Origin: Amborella trichopoda
Lineage: Eukaryota > Streptophyta > Magnoliopsida > Amborellales > Amborellaceae
Assembly (NCBI RefSeq): GCF_000471905.2
Contig: NW_006500031.1
Location: forward strand, 690,607 to 754,606
Reading direction: 5' to 3'
Length of the DNA stretch: 64,000 nt
A model generated the notes under the pieces. That model searched no databases. It saw only the letters and a program-made list of their open reading frames with translations, and was not told the DNA's origin. Position numbers and translations under genes: made by a program. Shown here in pieces: positions 48,656 through 64,000 of the stretch (within the stretch, counting starts at the first letter, position 1; each line of letters opens with the position of its first letter).

Positions 48656-48905
48656 TGGAAAATTGTTTTGTGTGGGCTGGACTGCATTTCTACACGTACA
48701 GTCTAGAAAACATGCATTTTAAAGATGGATGCAAATAGTTGTTCTATCTAAAAACAATGGAAACTAACCGTCCAAATGTTTTTTTTGACTAGAATTATTA
48801 TTTTTAATTGTTAAAATTAATTTATTTTTTCATATTCATGATCTCTATATTAGAGATTACATGCCTTTAAAAATTAAGTCTTAAAATCTATCTAATCCGC
48901 AGTTT
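48656..48905. mobile_element. MITE family B, copy 2
   Basis: From GGAAAATTGTTTTGTGTGGG to AATCTATCTAATCCGCAG; matches the reverse complement of 5595-5872. It sits directly next to a family A copy, suggesting one inserted near or into the other. Confidence 0.7.
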
Positions 48906-49779
48906 TTTTTTTTTTTCTCCCGGCCTTATCTTAACCTTTTACTTGTCTGAGGAAATAGGTGGGGCTTCAAGTGGGCAATTTCGGCCGCTTGTTGTGGTAA
49001 TGTCAAGAAATTGGAACACGGAAGCATACGCGTAATTGAGCAAGTTCAAAAGACGACCATCATAATTACCTCAACTCAAACTCTACTCTACTCTACGCTC
49101 ATTTCTCTCTTTGTACTTTCGTTGACTTCACATCCATAACAAGAATTCCCACTCACTCCTCCCCCCCCAAAACTCAAAGTCCACTGATTCTGAATTCCAC
49201 AAAATTGAGAAATGGCCACTTGTTCCAATGGCTGCTACAAACACATCTTCTTCCTCTAATTCCTTCTCTGCACCTTCATCTCAGAAAAGAAAAGAAAAGA
49301 AAAGAAAATCAGTACCTTGTGCAATTTCATCACAAAATAGCCCATCTCCTTGCCCCTCCAACTTCATTATGAAAATGCTCATACTTTCTTATTGTAGTTC
49401 CATCCGAGAACCAACCCAACCTTTTATTTCTTAGTCTACAATTCCACTGAGAAAATCAAACTCTCCTGCGCAATTCAATCGAGCAAAAGAAAGAAAACCA
49501 CCTTCTATCTTCTCAGCCGACCTGAAAAAAGCTGTCATCTCCAGATTTGCAGCTCCATTGACGGAAATCCTAAGTAGCTTCTCCAGTCCAAAAAAACCCA
49601 ATATATTACATTCCTTCTTTTAATCTAACCTCAAAACCCATCTCCTCTCTTTGGTGCCACCTTGAATTTCTGCAATCAAACTTGAGAGAAAAGCTGCAAT
49701 TCAACCCCAAACACGTCTTCTCTGTTCTTCTAACCCAACCCCAAAAACCATCTCATTTCAAGATTAGATCGCTGAGTCA
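48906..49779. other. Promoter and leader region of the second DC1 gene
   Basis: CT/CA-rich sequence from about 49060 on, like the leader of copy 1. A short ATG frame (49228-49434, Ser-rich) lies upstream of the main start; it could be an upstream ORF if transcription starts before it, but no evidence fixes that. Confidence 0.45.
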
Positions 49780-50727
49780 ATGGGGAAGCTAAATGTGGAG
49801 TCCATCATCATGCACTTCAGCCACCTCCACCAGCTCCAGCTCACCAACCTCGCCGCCGCTGATTGCTACCCACCAAGCCTGTGCTCAGGTTGCGGCCTTG
49901 CCTGCACCGCCTGGGCCTATAGATGCAACCCCTGCGCATTTTCTATGCACATAACATGCGCCCAGCTCCCCCAGAGCGTCACCCACCCCTCGCACCCGCC
50001 TCATCCCCTCTCTCTCCTCCCCTTCCCCGCCTACAAAGAAGGCTTCTTCCACTGCAACGCCTGCTCTCGCCAAGGCAGCAATTTCTCGTACCATTGCTCC
50101 ATATGCGAGGTCGATCTCCACACTTTCTGCGCTTCTATGCCCCTCTCTTTGACAAATGTGACCCATGTTCACCCGCTGACCCTGGCCTTTGCACCGCCAT
50201 ATGTGAACAGAGGATTCAGCTGCGATGTATGCAGTGGCGTCGGGGGTGACCACTGGCTCTACCGGTGTGCCGCATGCTGTTTCGACGCACACCTCCATTG
50301 TGCCACTGCCAATAGGCCTGCAAGCCAAACCCCGCCCAATGCACAACTTCCTAGGCTACAGACCCGTCCCCAAGCTCAGCCGGTGGTGGGTTTTCCTAGC
50401 GTGTATAGCCAACCAGGTGGGTCAAGCCAAGTGGTGGGTCAGGTCAATGTGGCAAGGCCAGTGGCCTGGCAAGGCTACGATGCAGGGGTACCAGGGGTTG
50501 TTGGGGTACAGGGCTATGGGGCGATGGCGCCCGGAGTGGTGAGGGCGCCTCAGGGCTCTGGGCCTGGTGCCATGGGCGCACCACAGGGCTATGTAGCCCG
50601 GCCGCCTGGTGCGGTGGCTGGGCAGGGGAATAATGGGCTGATGGAGACTCTTGTTCAGGCGTTTGTGGGGGGGATGGCGGACCAAATGGGGCAGAGTCTT
50701 TTGGGGGGGGGTGTTGGGTGGTGGTAG
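49780..50727 (+). CDS. DC1 domain-containing protein, copy 2 (C-terminal frame altered)
   Basis: Paralogue of the gene at 40792, same strand, no intron, 315 residues as read. Three DC1 modules: about 13-67 (HFSHLHQLQL ... CSGCGL ... YRCNPCAFSMHITC), 73-122 (HPSHPPHPL ... CNACSRQG ... YHCSICEVDLHTFC) and 132-182 (HVHPLTL ... CDVCSG ... YRCAACCFDAHLHC). A long Gln/Pro/Gly-rich tail with QGYGAMAPG-like repeats follows. After a run of nine G (50703-50711) the frame closes at a TAG within nine codons. In the +1 frame the Gly-rich sequence continues for about 40 residues and ends VDLGSTEY at 50842, so one G too many, real or an assembly error, is likely. Function unknown beyond the domain. Confidence 0.88.
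   Translation: MGKLNVESIIMHFSHLHQLQLTNLAAADCYPPSLCSGCGLACTAWAYRCNPCAFSMHITCAQLPQSVTHPSHPPHPLSLLPFPAYKEGFFHCNACSRQGSNFSYHCSICEVDLHTFCASMPLSLTNVTHVHPLTLAFAPPYVNRGFSCDVCSGVGGDHWLYRCAACCFDAHLHCATANRPASQTPPNAQLPRLQTRPQAQPVVGFPSVYSQPGGSSQVVGQVNVARPVAWQGYDAGVPGVVGVQGYGAMAPGVVRAPQGSGPGAMGAPQGYVARPPGAVAGQGNNGLMETLVQAFVGGMADQMGQSLLGGGVGWW
50703..50711. other. Nine-G homopolymer at a probable frameshift
   Basis: The mononucleotide run sits exactly where the DC1 copy 2 frame switches from a Gly-rich tail to an early stop; one G fewer joins it to the open Gly-rich frame ending at 50842. Confidence 0.7.
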
Positions 50728-50857
50728 GAATGGTGGTGGAAATGGTGGCGGCGGTGGCGATGGTGGGGATGGTGGCGGAGGAGTGGATGTTTCTGGCGGA
50801 GATGGAGGTGGGGTTGTGGATTTGGGGTCCACTGAGTACTGATCAACTTCTTTTCCC

Positions 50858-50990
50858 TCTCTCTCTCTCTCTCACTCACACACACACATAATGCTGTGTG
50901 CGTGTCCTCTCTCTCTCTCTATGGGGTGCAAGTTGCAGTTGTGCTTCTGCATCTTTACTTGTGTCATGTTCTCTCTCTCTCTCTCTCTGT
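50858..50990. repeat. CT and CA microsatellites in the DC1-2 3' flank
   Basis: CT run at 50858-50872, CA run at 50875-50888, further CT runs at 50911-50922 and 50971-50988. Confidence 0.85.
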
Positions 50991-52805
50991 CTATTTGGAC
51001 ATTCTCTGATCGTCTTCACAGCAAAATATAAGGACTGCTCTCACTCTCTCCTCCCTGCCTTTGGCTTTCTGTCTGAACTTTTAGCTTCTTTGTAACTTAA
51101 ACAGGCCACTGTTTGGATGGACGCAATGCGTCTTATATCGTGGCAAATAATAGCAAGATTTGCTTGTTTTATTTCACGCCTTTTTTGCCTTTTTATTTAT
51201 GATGTCGCTTTTATTTTTATGAAAATTATTTATGAGACCCGTTGCTCTATTTCATGTTTGATTTGAATGACGAGGACTCTCAAACATCAATCTGCCATGG
51301 CCCCAGAACTGCAACTTCAACTCTTTGTGAGTGTCCAACATTGACCTGACCTTTCTCTTGTGGTTTGGTCAAGGGAGCCGATGCCTCAACATAACGTCCC
51401 ACCCTCGTTCCCACCATTAACGTATTCAAAAAATAAAAAAATGGTTTATTTGGCGTGTTGTGTCAAATATCGAAAGTTATTTCCCTTGATGTTCGAAAAA
51501 TGAGAGTTTTAAAAAAGGGGTTAGGGTTGCGGTGATAGCACCCCTACACCCTAATCACTACATTATGGTATTCATGTTTCTTTATACCACCCCACCAGCG
51601 CCTTCAAAAAAAAAGCTAACTCTTAAATTATTTGAAAAAATGGGTACGGTCTGCCTTCTCTATTGAATTATCCCAAAAAATAAAAAGATGCAGGGCATTT
51701 TTTTTCTTGATTTGCAAGAGCCTGTCTCATAAAATGACTCTTTTTTGCGGTTTTTCTGAGAGTGGCTTTTGATAATTATTGAATGCATCCTAAGTCACAC
51801 TAGAAACACTAGATGCATTTCTGCTTTAGATTCATAATTATCGTAGATTTCATGATCTAGGAAAGTTAAAAATGAATGGTCCCAAAGAAAACTCCAGTTA
51901 TACATTATTTTTTATAATTCAAAATTTATCGTGATCTTGTTTGAAATTATGGACCTCTAAAATTATGATATTTGACTTACCTTTGGCTTTCTTTTGAATT
52001 GGTCAAGCAAGGATTACCATGTAAACATATTTCACCTTGAAAATAAAAGGTGAAAACAAATTACGAAGAGGATATACAAATTTCAACGGTTTTACCATAG
52101 CAATGAAGTGCACAATGAGATTTTACACAAGTATGTTACTATGTTCGTAACAGTATTATCATAATCGAACTGGCAACCAAATTGGTAAAAGTTTTGATGT
52201 ATTGTTCAATACTGATTTGTCCGATCTGTCAAAATCAGTCAAATATTAATTTTGATCGGTGTTCAACCAAATTCAACTTTTATCTTGAACTAGAATGAGC
52301 AAAGCACTGATCGGTAGTCCAACCAGCAGGACCACCGGTCTTGATAATTATGGTTTGTAATGTGTTCACATGCTCAAAAGCCATCATCTAGCAAATCCTA
52401 TACCTGTCAACTGTTTTTCTATTAAGTAAAAAGAATTAGTCTCACTAAAATAACACCTCTACAGCCTTGTCATTTTGAAGAAACAAATTCTTGAAAACAG
52501 TATTTGATGAGTGGGGTGAGTTGTACATCTGCCCTGTTTTTTTAGGCATTTAGGACTCGAAACAAATCTTGAATTAGTGCAAACCTCTTTCCACTAAAGA
52601 TCCAGGAATTCGGTTAGTGGATATCCGTAGACAGTCAAGAACTAATGATCTTTGAAAAGCTAAAATAAATTATCCAAAGATATACTATGGAACTAATTTT
52701 CTATACTCAAATTTCATTTCGTTTTGCCATTTTTTCAGGTTCAAGATGGTGGTGCCCTATATTTTAAACTGCAAACTTTTTGGGCCAAAATCTACCTCCA
52801 GGATA
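50991..52805. other. Intergenic, nothing firm
   Basis: Presumed DC1-2 3' untranslated region at the left. A block at 51535-51690 (TAGCACCCCTACACC ... CTTCTCTATTGAATTATCCC plus A-rich tail) resembles 44380-44510 and may be a short retroposon. No gene. Confidence 0.45.
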
Positions 52806-52813
52806 TTTACCCT

Positions 52814-53209
52814 AGGAAAAAGTTTATATAAGGATGCTACCTTATAATGTAGAACTACGGATGCCCCTAAAAAGTCCATCGGAAAATGTAGTTTTAATGT
52901 TCAAAAACCCTTTGATTGATCATCTCGACATCAAGATGTATGACTATGAAAAATAACAAGATTTTAAGTCTAAAAAATAATGCATTTTACAACATATTAT
53001 CTACACCGTCCATTTTCAAGATTTTCATATGTTTATGAATCTACTTGATTTTAACCATTTTTGAAATTTATAATTTTATAATTAGATATAAAATTAGATT
53101 TTGAGATAATCCTAAGAACATTTTACCTCAAAAATTATATACCATGATAAAATTTGCAGGTACACCTTACCTCTACACCTACGGATGCATCTGTATGCAA
53201 ACGGCACCC
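52814..53209. mobile_element. hAT-type MITE, family A, 8-bp target duplication TTTACCCT
   Basis: Runs from AGGAAAAAGTTTATATAAGG to GCAAACGGCACCC; TTTACCCT precedes (52806-52813) and follows (53210-53217). 396 bp, non-coding, closely related to 35526-35907. Confidence 0.88.
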
Positions 53210-53339
53210 TTTACCCTATGCCTTATGATGAAGAACATCTATTCTATTTATTGATAATTAAAATCAGGTACATTAATCTCCACCATCGGTCATTCACTTC
53301 ATTTCTGAGTTACTAACCTCGAAAGAATTCCCATTCTAG

Positions 53340-53590
53340 GATTGGCATGGCCGGGCCAGCCCTGGCTCTAGTCCCCATTAGATCGGCCTAGGCCCGGTCC
53401 TGTCCAGATTGGGCCAAAGAGGCCCCAGCCCGCCCTGGACATATAGGACTCGGCTGGGCCAAATAAAATTAAAAAATATAAAGAAAAGAAAAGCGGGCCT
53501 ACCCTGAGCTGTGGTTGCTCGGTTCTCATGCTACATTATGCGGCCCGAGTCCTCGTTTTTTGGGGTCCTGGGGGTCCATTACCATCCCTA
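53340..53590. repeat. GGCC-rich island
   Basis: Dense GGGCC/GGCCC words (GGCCGGGCCAGCCCTGG, GGCCTAGGCCCGGTCC, GGCCCCAGCCCGCCC) in otherwise AT-rich DNA. Probably a fragment of a repeat; no second copy in the window and no coding evidence. Confidence 0.5.
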
Positions 53591-54435
53591 TTCCGTTCAC
53601 AATGTTCGATATCTGTAGTCATGTGAATGATTGATTAGGATGGTGGTCCACATCTCTCTCAATCGCCATCCAATTAGTGCGGTGCCGAGCCTCGTGACTT
53701 TTAACATTCCACGAGGTCAAGACCATTTTCCATTCTGTGAATCTTAAAACGTACTTCCGTTCTTAATATCGTCTCTCTCTATTCCGTATCCATCACAGCA
53801 ATCTCCTGGATGAAATTACATATGCACTGGATATATTTTACGGAATTAAAAATGGTCTTTTGATATATTTACTTTGAGGTTAACAATTTTCAAGATTTTC
53901 TACTTCCCAATTTACCCTATCCAATTCTTTTTTGATTAAAAATCAGTTCAAAGACTCAACCTTCAAATGGAACTTTTCTTAAAATGGCCGATCAAAGATC
54001 CAAATTTCCAACGGCCCTAAATGCATAGGAGTTTCGAGGTTCGAAACCGCCTTGCATACTCTACAATAAAGTGTGCTAAGCAGTTCAAAGGTTCGATTTT
54101 CAACATGCATAAATATATGTTCCACATGCAGTTTAGAGTAGTTAAAAAGTCCAATCTTTGAACTGCCTACTTTAATGTTTTTTTTTTATAGCAATAAGCA
54201 GTAGTTAGAGCGGATGGATTGGCTATTTTTTACCAAAATAAATAAATAAATATATAAATACAATGAAACTATTTACTTTAAAAACAAGGTGGGCAAGGTT
54301 GGCACAGTTAATTTTGACCATTGAATGTAAAATTAAGTAATTGTATTTATTGCATTGACCAAACACAAAGTTCAAAATAATTTTTTTTCCAAATTTGTAA
54401 CACACCCAAACTAATCATATTTGATACATGACAAT
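53591..54435. other. Intergenic, nothing recognised
   Basis: AT-rich. A TTCRAAGGTTCRAT-like patch near 54000-54170 resembles 43300-43480. No gene. Confidence 0.5.
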
Positions 54436-54443
54436 TATAAGTA

Positions 54444-54812
54444 AAGGTGTGGTTTCCATAAAGTTGCAACCTTAAACAATCCAATCAAGACACACCTTCA
54501 AATTTGATCATAACATATTAAACATATGATCACATAGATCAAATAGATCTATAAATAGATCAAACATTGATCAAATAGATCTATAAACATATGAAAATTT
54601 TAAAAAATGGATGGTCTAGATAATGTGTTGTAAGACGCACTATTTCTAAGACTCAAAATCTTTTTTTCTTTCATAATCATTCATCCTGATGTCGAGATGC
54701 TCAATTAGAAGGTTTTTCAACATTCAAATAATATTTTCCAATATATTTTTGAGGTGCATCCGTAGTTCTACATTTTACATTTTAAGGTTGCAACTTTATA
54801 CAAACTTTTTCC
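54444..54812. mobile_element. hAT-type MITE, family A, 8-bp target duplication TATAAGTA
   Basis: Runs from AAGGTGTGGTTTCCATAAAG to TTATACAAACTTTTTCC, with AAGTTGCAACCTT and AAGGTTGCAACTT inverted at the ends. TATAAGTA is present on both sides (54436-54443, 54813-54820). 369 bp. Confidence 0.88.
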
Positions 54813-54820
54813 TATAAGTA

Positions 54821-63911
<9,091 letters not shown>

Positions 63912-64000
63912 CTGCAAATAATTAAAGAAATATTAAAAAAATCCAATGACAATTTATATGGTAAAATCGCAAGGAAGACATAATCAGGCATTAGAAGCAA

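Noticed and set aside
49228..49434. Small Ser-rich frame before DC1 copy 2
   Set aside because: Lies in the probable leader or promoter; no conservation evidence, so not called a gene.
49885..50346. 153-residue minus-strand frame
   Set aside because: Antisense shadow of DC1 copy 2.
53340..53590. GGCC-rich island as a CpG-island promoter
   Set aside because: The words are repetitive GGGCC/GGCCC strings and no gene starts nearby.

Overview
The window is nuclear DNA of a flowering plant. Evidence: GT-AG split genes with AT-rich introns, a tau-class glutathione transferase, two DC1-domain proteins, a plant metal tolerance protein, a eukaryotic UDP-glucose pyrophosphorylase, a nuclear tRNA-Gly, and a heavy load of plant-type transposons (RTE LINE, TRIM, Ty3/gypsy, MITEs). 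I cannot name the species. One run of 235 Ns (59811-60045) marks an assembly gap.

Genes. A two-exon tau glutathione S-transferase lies at 2613-4527 (+). A tRNA-Gly(UCC) lies at 23478-23549 (-). A ten-exon cation diffusion facilitator of the MTPC2 (MTP5) type spans 25044-34544 (+). Two intronless DC1-domain paralogues lie at 40792-41637 and 49780-50727 (+), about 8 kb apart and in the same orientation. The C-terminal three quarters of UDP-glucose pyrophosphorylase, 16 exons, runs 63911 down to 56682 (-); its first exons lie beyond the right edge and its tiny last exon was not found. The genes are unrelated housekeeping or stress genes, not a pathway cluster. Exon boundaries were set by hand from GT/AG sites, reading phase and family conservation.

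Between the genes the DNA is mostly repeats. 1-9.6 kb holds two RTE LINE 3' ends, a roughly 440-bp tandem array upstream of the GST, a MITE and a TRIM-like element. 9.67-16.90 kb is a very large inverted-repeat structure: two AT-rich arms of more than 1 kb, ending in perfectly complementary 24-bp sequences, around a 4.7-kb spacer that carries a decayed Ty3/gypsy RNase H-integrase segment. 17.66-23.25 kb is a second, different nested inverted-repeat structure with a tandem duplication, ending in a small hairpin minisatellite beside the tRNA gene. 35-55 kb is a dense MITE field. Several of these MITEs have 8-bp target-site duplications I could read directly, which points to the hAT superfamily. 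Two more MITEs sit in introns of the pyrophosphorylase gene, one with an 8-bp and one with a 9-bp duplication.

The most unusual items are the two foldback-like structures, the nested MITE insertions with readable target duplications, and the homopolymer frameshift that changes the C-terminus of the second DC1 protein.
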